NCBI GenBank assembly: GCA_048594375.1
Contig: JBMDXK010000027.1
Location: 1 to 26,693 of the forward strand
Direction of reading: 5' to 3'
Source of the DNA: JBMDXK01 sp048594375
GTDB taxonomy: Bacteria > Pseudomonadota > Alphaproteobacteria > Rhizobiales > Methylopilaceae
Length of the DNA stretch: 26,693 bases
A program made the position numbers and the translations under genes. The notes under the pieces were generated by a model. The model saw nothing but the letters and a program-made list of their open reading frames with translations. It did not search any database and was not told the DNA's origin. Positions 15,558 through 24,382 of this stretch are shown one piece after another; within the stretch, counting starts at the first letter, position 1; each line of letters opens with the position of its first letter.

Positions 15558-15589
15558 TGCAGGGGGGGTAAGGCTACCTGCTTTCAAGG

Positions 15590-16228
15590 TTATTCCTGCG
15601 CCGGAGTTTTGGGCAAAGGCAGGAAATGATGCGGAACGTTGCGGATGTCTTCGGTTTTGACCATCTGTGAAAGAATGGAAATTCCTTCCTGATCCTCTGC
15701 CTGATGTGATTTCTTATGCTGGGATGCCGGTTGCTGCAAGGGGGCTTTTTCGGCTGACTCGCGTTGTTCCGCGGTGCCTTGCGTTTGCAGCGCTGTGGGT
15801 GAAGAAGGGGCCGGAGCCTGTTTTACGCCATCAATCACAGGCAGTTCCAGAGCATTTGAAAATGCGTTCCAATCCTGAGCGTAATGTAACGCAGCATGAA
15901 AGCTTTCCGGCATCGTGTTCTTTTCAAGAACAACCAGACGATTCTCCAAAGTGCCTAAAGCATGGGCAATACGCAAATCAACCTGTGACGGGGTAACAGA
16001 AGCCTCCGTACGATTAGCCTGCGCAGGAGTGACAAACGACGCACCCGCCGTTTCAGGCTCCGGAGCAGGGGTAAATAACGATACCGCTGTGAACGCTAAC
16101 ACCACGCTTGCCAAAGCAAAACCCGCCCACAGGCGGCATACAGACTCCTGACGGGTTTCCGGATTAAGATAATCTGCCTGCGGGACAGAACCTCTCTCGT
16201 TTTCAAAAAGACTGTATTGCGAACGCAT
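15590..16228 (-). CDS. Hypothetical single-pass membrane protein
   Basis: A 212-residue protein of unknown family. The start is the ATG at 16228 (MRSQYSLFENERGS), which has GGAAG 9 bases upstream on the minus strand. The frame opens earlier but that part is cysteine-rich and unlikely to be coding. Residues about 35-58 (LWAGFALASVVLAFTAVSLFTP) form one membrane helix. The short N-terminal part should be cytoplasmic and the rest periplasmic. The periplasmic part contains DLRIAHALGTLENRLVVLEKN, a possible short coiled coil, then a Pro/Ala/Gln-rich low-complexity stretch (about 140-185) and a C-terminal EGISILSQMVKTEDIRNVPHHFLPLP. It is divergent from glmU. I do not recognise it and assign no function. 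Confidence 0.7.
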   Translation of the reverse strand: MRSQYSLFENERGSVPQADYLNPETRQESVCRLWAGFALASVVLAFTAVSLFTPAPEPETAGASFVTPAQANRTEASVTPSQVDLRIAHALGTLENRLVVLEKNTMPESFHAALHYAQDWNAFSNALELPVIDGVKQAPAPSSPTALQTQGTAEQRESAEKAPLQQPASQHKKSHQAEDQEGISILSQMVKTEDIRNVPHHFLPLPKTPAQE

Positions 16229-16563
16229 GTGAACACACTTCCAAAAAGAAAGCGTCTGCACATTCAAAAACACCCATGCACATTCCGCTTTTGAGAGAAA
16301 AACAGGACAACACGCACGCAAACACAACACCACATCTTATACCAATATGATTATTTCACATATTTAACGATTCGCAATAAAGAAATCCACAGGACAATTC
16401 ATTGATAAATTACAGTAAAGTCCGATTTTAATGTGAATAAGAACAAACATGACACAACTTTCACTACAAAACCCTTTATTTTGTCATATTCGATTGCATT
16501 ACATGGCAGCCTTGAATACATAAAACAAACCTATACTTTCGTCTTGTGTGGAGCGATACCCCC
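16229..16563. promoter_or_regulatory. Divergent intergenic region (minus-strand gene / glmU)
   Basis: A gap of 335 bases between divergent genes, AT-rich in its centre (16340-16500). TATACT at 16532-16537 is a candidate -10 for glmU, 26 bases before its ATG, but no good -35 sits 16-18 bases upstream (TTGAAT at 16512 is only 14 away). TATAAG on the minus strand near 16335 could serve the leftward gene. No gene or RNA was recognised. Confidence 0.35.
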
Positions 16564-17886
16564 ATGAACCAACGCCGCTGCCTCGCCCTTATCCTCGCCG
16601 CAGGAGAAGGAACACGCATGAAATCCAACACGCCGAAAGTTCTGCACCACGTGGCTGGCCGCTCCATGCTGGGACACGTCATCGCCACCGCACAACACGC
16701 TGGCGCTGACACCATCGCCGTGGTGGTCGGCCCTGACCACAGCGATGTGGAAACAGAAGCACACGCACACTCCGGCAATATCACCGTCTTTCGCCAAATG
16801 GAACGGCTCGGCACCGCACACGCCGTACTGAGCGCGCGGCAAGCTTTACAAGACAATTATGACGATGTGATCGTGCTGTTTGGTGATACGCCGCTTGTGC
16901 AGCCGGAAACACTCAAACCCCTGCGGGAGGCTCTCGCCAAGGGCGCTGCTGTTGCCGTACTCGGCTTTGAAGCAAACGACCCCACCGGCTACGGACGGCT
17001 TTTGCTGCGTGGCTCGGAGCTTGTGGCTATTCGTGAGCAGAAAGATGCAACAGAGGAAGAGCGTGCCGTTACGTTCTGCAACGGCGGGATTATGGCGTTC
17101 TCCGGCAAACACGCGCTGGAACTGCTCGATGGCATTGATTGCAACAATGCTGCAAAAGAATACTACCTGACCGATATTGTCAAAATGGCGCGCAGCAAAG
17201 GGCTCCAAGCCGTGGCAACCTTTGCACCCGAAGCCGAACTGCAAGGCGTGAACAGCCGCGCTCAATTGGCAACCGTGGAAGCCGAAATGCAACAGCAACT
17301 GCGTCTGAACGCCATGCAAAACGGCGTAACCCTGCACGATCCCGCATCCGTTTATTTTGCTTTTGACACCGAAATTGGTCGCGATGTGATTGTGGAGCCG
17401 CATGTTGTGTTCGGCACAGGAGTGCGTGTTGGCGAAGGGAGTGTGATCCATGCGTTCTCCCATTTGCAAGGATGTGAGGTTGGTGCAGGCGTGACTATCG
17501 GCCCGTTTGCGCGGTTGCGCCCCGGTTCAAAACTGGATAACGGTGTAAAAATCGGCAATTTTGTCGAGCTGAAAAACACGCATCTGGCCGCCGGTGCAAA
17601 AGTCAATCACCTCAGCTATATCGGCGATGCTGAGGTTGGCGCGAGCGCCAATATTGGCGCCGGAACCATCACCTGCAATTATGACGGAACACGCAAATAC
17701 AAAACCGTTATCGGTGCCGGTGCCTTTGTCGGTTCCAACTCCGCCCTCGTTGCCCCCGTCACCATCGGCAAAGGCGCCTTCGTAGGCGCTGGCAGCACCA
17801 TCACCGAAGATGTGCCTGAGGACTGTCTCGGGATCGCCCGCGGCATACAAATCAACAAACCCGGCTGGAAATCTGCAAAAAAATGA
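16564..17886 (+). CDS. glmU: Bifunctional GlmU: GlcNAc-1-P uridyltransferase / GlcN-1-P acetyltransferase
   Basis: A 440-residue enzyme making UDP-GlcNAc, the precursor of peptidoglycan and lipid A, in the cytoplasm. The N-terminal pyrophosphorylase domain begins LALILAAGEGTRMKSNTPKVLH (uridyl-binding loop) and contains VVGPDHSDV and LFGDTPLV. The C-terminal left-handed beta-helix acetyltransferase has FVELKNT, the KVNHLSYIGDAEVG block with catalytic His349 (E. coli His363), and IGAGTITCNYDG. Start: ATG 16564 with GGAG at 16550-16553; an in-frame GTG at 16546 is less likely. glmS follows 161 bases later, so two consecutive steps of the pathway lie together. It is clearly richer in GC than the rpo block. 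Confidence 0.97.
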   Translation: MNQRRCLALILAAGEGTRMKSNTPKVLHHVAGRSMLGHVIATAQHAGADTIAVVVGPDHSDVETEAHAHSGNITVFRQMERLGTAHAVLSARQALQDNYDDVIVLFGDTPLVQPETLKPLREALAKGAAVAVLGFEANDPTGYGRLLLRGSELVAIREQKDATEEERAVTFCNGGIMAFSGKHALELLDGIDCNNAAKEYYLTDIVKMARSKGLQAVATFAPEAELQGVNSRAQLATVEAEMQQQLRLNAMQNGVTLHDPASVYFAFDTEIGRDVIVEPHVVFGTGVRVGEGSVIHAFSHLQGCEVGAGVTIGPFARLRPGSKLDNGVKIGNFVELKNTHLAAGAKVNHLSYIGDAEVGASANIGAGTITCNYDGTRKYKTVIGAGAFVGSNSALVAPVTIGKGAFVGAGSTITEDVPEDCLGIARGIQINKPGWKSAKK

Positions 17887-17916
17887 CACGCTTTGTGAAT
17901 AGAAAGCATTGCAAGC

Positions 17917-17936
17917 CTTTGCTATAGACAGCAAAG
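17917..17936 (+). terminator. Short hairpin after glmU
   Basis: CTTTGCT (17917-17923) pairs with AGCAAAG (17930-17936) over 6 bases. Mixed T-rich sequence follows at 17950-17956. It is a weak candidate for the end of glmU transcription, consistent with a separate glmS promoter downstream. Confidence 0.3.
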
Positions 17937-18002
17937 ACAACCCTTGGCTTCTTTTTCACAATCTTGGTAAATAAATTTAGAAAATCCGTTTAACGTACTG
18001 TT

Positions 18003-18008
18003 TATAAT
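18003..18008 (+). promoter_or_regulatory. Candidate -10 box of a glmS promoter
   Basis: A perfect TATAAT, 39 bases before the glmS ATG. The predicted start would give a leader of about 30 bases. No convincing -35 is found at 16-18 bases (the region reads AAAATCC), so the promoter may be weak or activator-dependent. No glmS ribozyme-like structure was recognised. Confidence 0.4.
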
Positions 18009-18047
18009 GGATTTTGGCAATATATACGCGATAAAGGTTTTAAGTAC

Positions 18048-19868
18048 ATGTGTGGAATTATTGGTATTTTAGGTCATCAACCCGTTGTTCCCCTGCTGGT
18101 GGACGCGCTCAAACGCCTGGAATACCGCGGCTATGATTCCGCAGGTGTGGCAACGCTCGAAAACAACCGCATTGACCGCCGCCGCGCCAAAGGAAAACTG
18201 CGCAATCTGGAAGAACGTCTGCGGGAAATACCGCTGGGCGGCAATATTGGCATCGGCCATACCCGCTGGGCAACCCACGGCGCGCCTTCCGAAAACAACG
18301 CGCATCCGCATCTGGCCGCAAAAGTGGCTGTCGTGCATAACGGCATTATCGAAAATTTCCGCGAACTGCGGGAAGAATTGATTGCCAAAGGCCGCACGTT
18401 CAACAGCGAAACCGATACAGAAGTTGTTGTGCATCTGGTGAGCTGCGCTCTGGAAAACGGCAGCACCCCGCAAAATGCGGTCAACGATGTGCTGAAACGT
18501 CTCAAGGGCGCGTTTGCGCTGGCGTTCATTTTTGAAGGCTTTGATGACCTGATGATTGGCGCACGCAAAGGCAGTCCGCTGGCTGTGGGGGTTGGCGATG
18601 GGGAAATGTTCCTCGGTTCCGATGCTATTGCGCTGGCACCGTTCACCGATAACATCGTCTATCTGGAAGAGGGCGACAGCGTTGTTTTAACCCGCCAGAG
18701 TGCCGCTTATTTCGATGAAAAAGGCGCTTGCGTGGATCGTGCTATTGTGCGCTCCCTGATTAATATTTCCGCAATGGACAAGGGCAATTACCGCCACTTC
18801 ATGGCCAAGGAAATGGCCGAACAACCGGAAGTCATCAGCAATACGCTCAGCCAGTTTGTGGATATGACCACCGAAACCATCCGGATGCCCGAAAACGGCA
18901 TTGATTTTACAAAACTCAACCGCATTGCCATTTCCGCTTGTGGCACCGCCTATTATGCGGGGCTGGTCGGGCGCTACTGGTTCGAACATCTGGCGCGTCT
19001 GCCGGTTGATATTGATATTGCTTCCGAATTTCGCTACCGCGAGCCGCCGCTTGCGCCCGGCGGTCTGGCACTGATGATTTCCCAATCCGGAGAAACCGCC
19101 GATACGCTCGCCACCTTGCGCCATTGCCGCGCACAGGGGCTTTCCATCGGGGCTGTGGTCAATGTTCCCACATCCACCATTGCCCGTGAAGCGGATGCCG
19201 TTTTCCCCACGCTTGCAGGCCCTGAAATCGGCGTGGCTTCCACCAAAGCCTTCACCTGCCAGCTCACGGTGCTTGCCGCGCTGGCCATCCATGCGGGCAG
19301 GGTGCGTGGCGTATTAAGCCTTGAAGATGAACGCCGTCTTGTGCATTCGCTCATTCAACTGCCGCGCCTGATGACCGAAGCGCTCAAGCTGGAAGCCCGC
19401 ATTGAAGTGCTGGCACGCACCCTTTCCAAAGCACGCGATGCCCTCTATCTGGGACGTGGTACCAGCTACCCCATTGCCATGGAAGGCGCACTGAAACTGA
19501 AAGAAATTTCCTACATCCATGCCGAGGGTTATGCGGCTGGCGAGCTGAAGCATGGCCCCATCGCCCTTGTGGATGCAGAAGTGCCGGTGGTGGTGCTGGC
19601 GCCTTATGACACCCTGTTTGAAAAAACCATTTCCAATATGGAAGAAGTGGCTGCACGAGGCGGAAAAATTATCCTCATTACCGATGAAGCCGGCGCAGAC
19701 CATGGCGGTGACGCTTTCGAGACAATTATACTGCCCAATGCGGATTCATTTGTAACGCCAATACTTTACGCGCTGCCAATACAGTTGCTGGCTTATCATA
19801 CGGCTGTTGTTATGGGTACTGATGTTGACCAACCCCGTAATCTCGCCAAATCTGTAACTGTTGAGTAA
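18048..19868 (+). CDS. glmS: Glutamine--fructose-6-phosphate aminotransferase (isomerising)
   Basis: A 606-residue glucosamine-6-phosphate synthase, full length. It makes GlcN-6-P from fructose-6-P and glutamine, the entry step to UDP-GlcNAc. The N-terminal glutaminase domain starts MCGIIGILG with catalytic Cys2 and shows GIGHTRWATHG and NGIIENF. Two SIS (sugar isomerase) domains follow, with SACGTAYYAG and SQSGETADTLATLR, then GRGTSYPIAMEGALKLKEISYIHAEGYAAGELKHGPIAL. The C-terminus PRNLAKSVTVE completes the active site. Start: ATG 18048 with AAGG at 18034-18037. No clear terminator follows; the pstS control region begins within 50 bases. Confidence 0.98.
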   Translation: MCGIIGILGHQPVVPLLVDALKRLEYRGYDSAGVATLENNRIDRRRAKGKLRNLEERLREIPLGGNIGIGHTRWATHGAPSENNAHPHLAAKVAVVHNGIIENFRELREELIAKGRTFNSETDTEVVVHLVSCALENGSTPQNAVNDVLKRLKGAFALAFIFEGFDDLMIGARKGSPLAVGVGDGEMFLGSDAIALAPFTDNIVYLEEGDSVVLTRQSAAYFDEKGACVDRAIVRSLINISAMDKGNYRHFMAKEMAEQPEVISNTLSQFVDMTTETIRMPENGIDFTKLNRIAISACGTAYYAGLVGRYWFEHLARLPVDIDIASEFRYREPPLAPGGLALMISQSGETADTLATLRHCRAQGLSIGAVVNVPTSTIAREADAVFPTLAGPEIGVASTKAFTCQLTVLAALAIHAGRVRGVLSLEDERRLVHSLIQLPRLMTEALKLEARIEVLARTLSKARDALYLGRGTSYPIAMEGALKLKEISYIHAEGYAAGELKHGPIALVDAEVPVVVLAPYDTLFEKTISNMEEVAARGGKIILITDEAGADHGGDAFETIILPNADSFVTPILYALPIQLLAYHTAVVMGTDVDQPRNLAKSVTVE

Positions 19869-19910
19869 TAGTAACAATAGGTTAGCAGAAATACATGCGT
19901 TAATCATGGT

Positions 19911-19928
19911 TTGTCATCTCACTGTCAT
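19911..19928 (+). promoter_or_regulatory. Pho box (PhoB binding site) before pstS
   Basis: TTGTCAT (19911-19917), 4 bases, then CTGTCAT (19922-19928) match the two 7-bp direct repeats with 11-bp period of the PhoB consensus CTGTCAT-N4-CTGTCAT, with one mismatch. GTGAAAT at 19933-19939 may be a weaker third half-site. TAAAGA at 19939-19944, 10 bases after the box, is placed as the -10. This predicts induction of pst by phosphate starvation through PhoR-PhoB; those genes are not in the window. Confidence 0.8.
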
Positions 19929-19976
19929 ATAAGTGAAATAAAGATTAACCCGCACCAGGGGGATAGGCCTTGGTTC

Positions 19977-20001
19977 CCTGAACATAAAAACTGTGTTCAG
20001 G
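19977..20001 (+). promoter_or_regulatory. Hairpin in the pstS 5' untranslated region
   Basis: CCTGAACA (19977-19984) pairs with TGTTCAGG (19994-20001) over 9 bases. It lies between the predicted pst start and the ribosome site (GGGAG, 20014-20018). It is probably an mRNA 5' stabilising stem; no T-run follows. The function is inferred. Confidence 0.4.
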
Positions 20002-20026
20002 TGTATCCATTCAGGGAGACATAAGA

Positions 20027-21082
20027 GTGAAAAACACGTTTATGATTAAGCTGTGCGCAATTGCTTTAGCCGGATTTGTCACCATCGGGGCGGCTGAAGC
20101 CCGCGACCAGATCCGCGTTGTGGGTTCTTCTACGGTTTATCCGTTCACAACGGCCGTTGCCGAGCAGTTTGGCCGGAAAACATCCTTCAAAACACCTGTG
20201 GTTGAATCCACCGGTACCGGGGGCGGGATGAAGCTGTTCTGCGCCGGTCTGGGCGTTTCCCACCCCGATGCTGCAAACGCATCACGCCGGATTAAACAGG
20301 GTGAATTTGAACTGTGCCAGAACAACGGTGTCACAGACATTGTGGAAATTCTCATTGGCTTCGATGGTCTTACCGTGGCTCATGCAAAATCGGGCGGTGA
20401 ACTCAACCTGACCCTTGCACAGCTTTTCAAAGCACTGGCCAAGCAGGTTCCCGATGCCAATGGTACTCTGGTGCCGAACCCTTACACTGCATGGAACCAG
20501 ATTGATCCCGCGCTTCCCAATACCAAAATTGAAGTATTGGGCCCACCTCCAACATCCGGCACACGGGATTCTCTGCATGAGCTGATTATGGAAGCGGGCG
20601 CCCTGCAAATACCGGCTTTAAAAGAACTCAAACAAAAAGATGCCAAAGCGTTTGATGCCGTATGGAAATCCATCCGCGAAGATGGCGCCTATGTGGAAGC
20701 CGGTGAAAACGATAACCTCATTGTACAAAAACTCACCACAAACCCCAATGCGCTTGGTATTTTCGGCTTTTCTTACCTTGAAGAAAATGCTGCCCAGATC
20801 AAAGGTGTTTCCATTGATAGCGTTGAGCCAACATTTGAAACTATCTCTTCTGGCGACTACCCCGCATCACGGGAAATGTTTGTCTATGTGAAAAAAGGCC
20901 ATGTTGATGCTATTCCCGGTTTAAAAGAATTTGCCGAGGAATATGTTTCCAGCGATGCTGCGGGTGAAGAAGGTTATCTTGGGGAAAAAGGTCTTGTTCC
21001 ACTGCCAAATGACCGTCAGGAAGCCGTTGCACGTGCGGTAAAAGCGCTTACCCCCTTGACCGCGGATAGCTTCTCAAAATAA
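20027..21082 (+). CDS. pstS: Phosphate ABC transporter, periplasmic phosphate-binding protein
   Basis: A 351-residue PstS. The GTG at 20027 has GGGAG 8 bases upstream. The alternative ATG at 20042 lacks a ribosome site and would trim the basic start of the signal peptide. The signal peptide is about residues 1-25, MKNTFMIKLCAIALAGFVTI then GAAEA, with cleavage before RDQIRVVG. The phosphate-binding loops are visible: GSSTVYPFT, ESTGTGGGMKLF and SGTRDSLHEL. PstS captures phosphate in the periplasm and delivers it to PstCA. It is first in the pst operon, behind a Pho box. Confidence 0.96.
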   Translation: MKNTFMIKLCAIALAGFVTIGAAEARDQIRVVGSSTVYPFTTAVAEQFGRKTSFKTPVVESTGTGGGMKLFCAGLGVSHPDAANASRRIKQGEFELCQNNGVTDIVEILIGFDGLTVAHAKSGGELNLTLAQLFKALAKQVPDANGTLVPNPYTAWNQIDPALPNTKIEVLGPPPTSGTRDSLHELIMEAGALQIPALKELKQKDAKAFDAVWKSIREDGAYVEAGENDNLIVQKLTTNPNALGIFGFSYLEENAAQIKGVSIDSVEPTFETISSGDYPASREMFVYVKKGHVDAIPGLKEFAEEYVSSDAAGEEGYLGEKGLVPLPNDRQEAVARAVKALTPLTADSFSK

Positions 21083-21105
21083 AGACTAACAAGAGATTAA
21101 TAAAT

Positions 21106-21158
21106 GCGCTTGTTTTTGCCGCCGATTCCTCTAAAGGATGACACACAATAACAAGCGC
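21106..21158 (+). promoter_or_regulatory. Long-loop hairpin between pstS and pstC
   Basis: GCGCTTGTT (21106-21114) pairs perfectly with AACAAGCGC (21150-21158), leaving a 35-base loop, followed by CTTTT. Such a stem could stabilise the pstS end or partly stop transcription, so that more PstS is made than membrane subunits. This is common for binding-protein genes, but inferred here. Confidence 0.5.
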
Positions 21159-21284
21159 CTTTTATGGCAATTCCTCTCAGGAAAAACCTTGGGAAGGATG
21201 CGCTTTCTCGCATTTTATGGAGCGCAATAAACAACCGGTTTGTTGTGGCTCCCGATGTCTTTGGCAAGGATAAGTAACCCGCGC

Positions 21285-22658
21285 ATGGCTGTGCTTTTTA
21301 TTCTGATGACGGTGTTTGCTGGTATTGCAGCTTATTTCATAGGCCGGATGCAAAGTGCTGCTTTTATCAATACCCCGCATAAATTACATTCCTTGCCCGG
21401 TTATCACGGTGCCTATGTGGCGCTTTGTACCGTTCTGCCCATGCTTGCGCTGCTTGTCCTGTGGTCACTGATTGCTCCTGTTGTCATTAATACCCTGGCG
21501 CTGGGGTACCTTTCTCCCGAACTCGTGCCGCTGGATAACCTCAGCCGCGATGTCAGAATGCGCGAAATTTCCAACGCCGTAAGCGGCAGGACTTTCGGTG
21601 CCGTTGATCCCAGCATTCACATTGCCGCTGAAGCCTTTATCCGCATGATGACCGTCAGCACCGTTGCAAAAATTGTAGCTGGTCTGTTTGCCGGTGCCGC
21701 CGGGTTCTTTCTCGCCATTCGCAAGATTGCTCCCCAATTTCGCGCACGCAACGCCGTGGAACGGATTGTAAAAGCCGTTTTGATTATCAGCTCCACCATT
21801 GCCGTACTCACAACCATCGGTATTGTTTTTTCCGTACTGTTTGAAACAGCCCGCTTCTTTTCCCGCTATCCGTGGACAGAGTTTCTCTTCGGTTTGCACT
21901 GGAGCCCACAAATGGCCATCCACGCCGAACAAGGCGGAGGCGGGGGCGCTTTCGGTATTGTGCCGCTGCTGGTGGGAACATTGCTCATCACGTTTATTGC
22001 CATGCTGGTGGCGGTACCCGTTGGGCTGCTCTGCGCCATTTATATGGCAGAATACGCATCCCCGCGCTTTCGTACCGTTGCAAAACCTGTGCTGGAAATT
22101 CTGGCAGGCGTGCCAAGCGTTGTCTTTGGATTTTTTGCCGCCCTGACCATGGCGCCAGCCCTGCGCCGGCTGGGAGAATCCATCGGCTTGAATGTGGCTT
22201 CCGAAAGCGCGCTGGCTGCGGGGCTCGTTATGGGCGTGATGATTATTCCTTTTGTCTCATCCCTTTCTGACGACGTTATCAATGCCGTACCGCAAACCCT
22301 GCGCGACGGCTCCTATGCGCTGGGTGCGACACAATCGGAAACCGTCAAGCGGGTGGTGCTGCCCGCGGCTCTGCCCGGCATTGCCTCTGCAATCATGCTG
22401 GCGGTAAGCCGCGCCGTCGGGGAAACCATGATTGTGGTGATGGCCGCAGGACTTGCCGCAAACCTCACCATTAATCCACTGGAAGCCGTGACAACCATCA
22501 CGGTGCAAATCAAAACCATTCTCGTGGGAGATCAGGAATTTGACAGCGCCAAAACGCTTTCAGCCTTTGCGCTCGGCTTTGTGCTGTTCTTCTTTACATT
22601 GACCCTGAACATGATTGCATTGCGGATTGTTCGTAAATACCGGCAAGCCTATGACTAA
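21285..22658 (+). CDS. pstC: Phosphate ABC transporter, permease subunit PstC (long form)
   Basis: A permease of 457 residues from the ATG at 21285 (AAGGA at 21266-21270, a wide spacing). Starts at ATG 21255 or TTG 21240 would add 10 or 15 residues, so the exact start is uncertain. Hydrophobic segments occur at the N-terminus (MAVLFILMTVFAGIAAYFIG), around YVALCTVLPMLALLVLWSLI, and after AVERIVKAVLIISSTIAVL. The C-terminal binding-protein-dependent transport domain has GIVPLLVGTLLITFIAMLVAVPVG and the EAA loop DGSYALGATQSETVKRVVLPAALPGI, which contacts PstB. The N-terminal extension is typical of alphaproteobacterial PstC. Its last 8 bases overlap the pstA start (ATGACTAA), so translation is likely coupled. 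Confidence 0.93.
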   Translation: MAVLFILMTVFAGIAAYFIGRMQSAAFINTPHKLHSLPGYHGAYVALCTVLPMLALLVLWSLIAPVVINTLALGYLSPELVPLDNLSRDVRMREISNAVSGRTFGAVDPSIHIAAEAFIRMMTVSTVAKIVAGLFAGAAGFFLAIRKIAPQFRARNAVERIVKAVLIISSTIAVLTTIGIVFSVLFETARFFSRYPWTEFLFGLHWSPQMAIHAEQGGGGGAFGIVPLLVGTLLITFIAMLVAVPVGLLCAIYMAEYASPRFRTVAKPVLEILAGVPSVVFGFFAALTMAPALRRLGESIGLNVASESALAAGLVMGVMIIPFVSSLSDDVINAVPQTLRDGSYALGATQSETVKRVVLPAALPGIASAIMLAVSRAVGETMIVVMAAGLAANLTINPLEAVTTITVQIKTILVGDQEFDSAKTLSAFALGFVLFFFTLTLNMIALRIVRKYRQAYD

Positions 22659-24372
22659 CGATCTTCAGACAGCCGCTTTCAACGCCCGCTTGAAAAAACG
22701 CTACCGCGCTGAAAAACGCTTCAGAGCTTACGGGCTTACGGCTATTATACTGGCGGCCGCCTTTCTCTTTTTCCTGCTTGCCGATATTGTGACCAAGGCA
22801 ACACCGGCCTTGACGGCAAACTGGCTGGAAATAAAAATGAATATTCCGCGCCAGGATGTTGAAAATAATGGGGAAATAGATCCTGATCTTTTTGGGAAAC
22901 TGGACTTGCAATCCCAGGCACGAGACGCGCTTCAGGCGTATTTTCCCCATGTGACCGCACGCACAGAACGCCGCCAGCTCAATGCGCTTTTAAGTTCTAG
23001 CGCCACCGCCGCCTTTCAGGCGCGGCTTGCAAAAGACCACACTCTGCTGGACAAAGATGTCACAGCCCAAGTGCTGTTTTCCGATAATGCCGACCTTTAT
23101 CTTAAAGGCGTCATCACCAATGTGCGCGAAGAACCGGCAATGGGCCGCGCAACACTCACGGTCAATGGCGATGCGGTGACCCTTGTTTCCAGCCAGCCCG
23201 ATTTCAGCGAAGAAATTGCTCTGCTCAAAGAACAGCTCAAACGCAACGCTGACGCGCTTGATCTTGAACTGAACCGCTTGCGCAGTGCCGCGCCCGAAAT
23301 GTTCAACGCAGCTATTCAGGAAAATCTCCAGAACAGGATTGCAACCCTTGAAGCCCAACGGGACGCTTTGTTGCAGCGGGTGGCAGCGCCCCTGCAAACC
23401 GAACCGCTCGGCGCAGGAGAACCCAGCATTCTGGTGTATATCAATGGCGGCATTGTAAAATTGACATCCGTTGCGCCCGACCGCGGGGAAGGCATCCTGC
23501 TGCTGCCCATGAACAGCACTCCCGCCCAAGAGGTGCAGGACTGGAAAGTGCAGGTTATCGAGACTCCAGAAACCAACCGGCGGATCAATGACCAATCCAT
23601 TGTCTGGCTGGAACATCTCAAAAGCCAAGGCATTGTAAAACAAAAATTCAATACAGGATTTTTTACCTCCGGTGATAGCCGTGAACCCGAACAAGCCGGT
23701 ATTCTGGGCGCGCTGATCGGTTCGTTGCTCACCATGATGGTCACCCTGACGCTGTGCTTGCCCATCGGTGTGGCCGCCGCCATTTATCTTGAAGAATTTG
23801 CCCCCAAAAACCGCTGGACGGACATGGTGGAGGTAAACATCAACAATCTGGCTGCGGTGCCTTCCATTATCTTCGGTTTGCTGGGGCTGGCCATTTTTCT
23901 CAACATGTTCAACATGCCACGCTCTGCGCCGCTGGTTGGCGGTCTGGTGCTGGCACTGCTTGTGCTGCCCACCATCATCATTGCCAGCCGCGCCGCTCTG
24001 CGCGCTGTACCACCCTCCATCCGTGAGGCCGCACTCGGTATTGGCGCCTCAAAACAACAAGCCGTTTTCCACCATGTGCTGCCTCTGGCAATGCCCGGAA
24101 TCATGACCGGAACCATCATCAGCATGGCACACGCACTGGGCGAAACAGCACCGCTGCTGCTCATTGGCATGGTGGCATTCATTGTGGATGTGCCGGGGGG
24201 CGTTACCTCCGCGGCAACAGTGCTGCCCGTACAAATTTATCTTTGGTCGGATTTGCCAGAAATGGCATTTCAGGCTAAAACAGCGGCCGCAATTCTTGTG
24301 CTGCTGCTTGTTCTGTTTGCAATGAATGCGTTTGCGGTGATTTTACGCCGCCGTTTCGAGCGTCGCTGGTAA
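22651..24372 (+). CDS. pstA: Phosphate ABC transporter, permease subunit PstA with large periplasmic insert
   Basis: A 573-residue PstA starting at ATG 22651 inside the end of pstC. The N-terminal cytoplasmic part (1-27, basic) and TM1 (about 28-47) resemble the DUF3333 N-terminus of rhizobial PstA. Residues about 50-345 should be periplasmic. They include a strongly heptad-like stretch (about 186-245, EEIALLKEQLKRNADALDLE onward to ATLEAQRDALLQRV), then YINGGIVKLTSVAPDRGEG. The permease domain runs from about 350, with EAA loop REAALGIGASKQQAVFHHVLPLAMPGI. I recall relatives as about 430-450 residues, which makes this one long; the length comparison is from memory. It pairs with PstC to form the channel. 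Confidence 0.93.
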   Translation: MTNDLQTAAFNARLKKRYRAEKRFRAYGLTAIILAAAFLFFLLADIVTKATPALTANWLEIKMNIPRQDVENNGEIDPDLFGKLDLQSQARDALQAYFPHVTARTERRQLNALLSSSATAAFQARLAKDHTLLDKDVTAQVLFSDNADLYLKGVITNVREEPAMGRATLTVNGDAVTLVSSQPDFSEEIALLKEQLKRNADALDLELNRLRSAAPEMFNAAIQENLQNRIATLEAQRDALLQRVAAPLQTEPLGAGEPSILVYINGGIVKLTSVAPDRGEGILLLPMNSTPAQEVQDWKVQVIETPETNRRINDQSIVWLEHLKSQGIVKQKFNTGFFTSGDSREPEQAGILGALIGSLLTMMVTLTLCLPIGVAAAIYLEEFAPKNRWTDMVEVNINNLAAVPSIIFGLLGLAIFLNMFNMPRSAPLVGGLVLALLVLPTIIIASRAALRAVPPSIREAALGIGASKQQAVFHHVLPLAMPGIMTGTIISMAHALGETAPLLLIGMVAFIVDVPGGVTSAATVLPVQIYLWSDLPEMAFQAKTAAAILVLLLVLFAMNAFAVILRRRFERRW

Positions 24373-24382
24373 GGAAAGACAC

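Noticed and set aside
12201..16560. CRISPR array or insertion-sequence transposase
   Set aside because: The repeats present are too short and irregular for CRISPR, and no transposase or integrase frame was found on either strand.
16836..17469. Long minus-strand ORFs opposite glmU, glmS and pst genes
   Set aside because: They are antisense shadows of GC-rich genes with intact conserved products on the plus strand.
18009..18047. glmS riboswitch/ribozyme
   Set aside because: The leader is only about 40 bases, far too short for the ribozyme fold, and that element is typical of Firmicutes.
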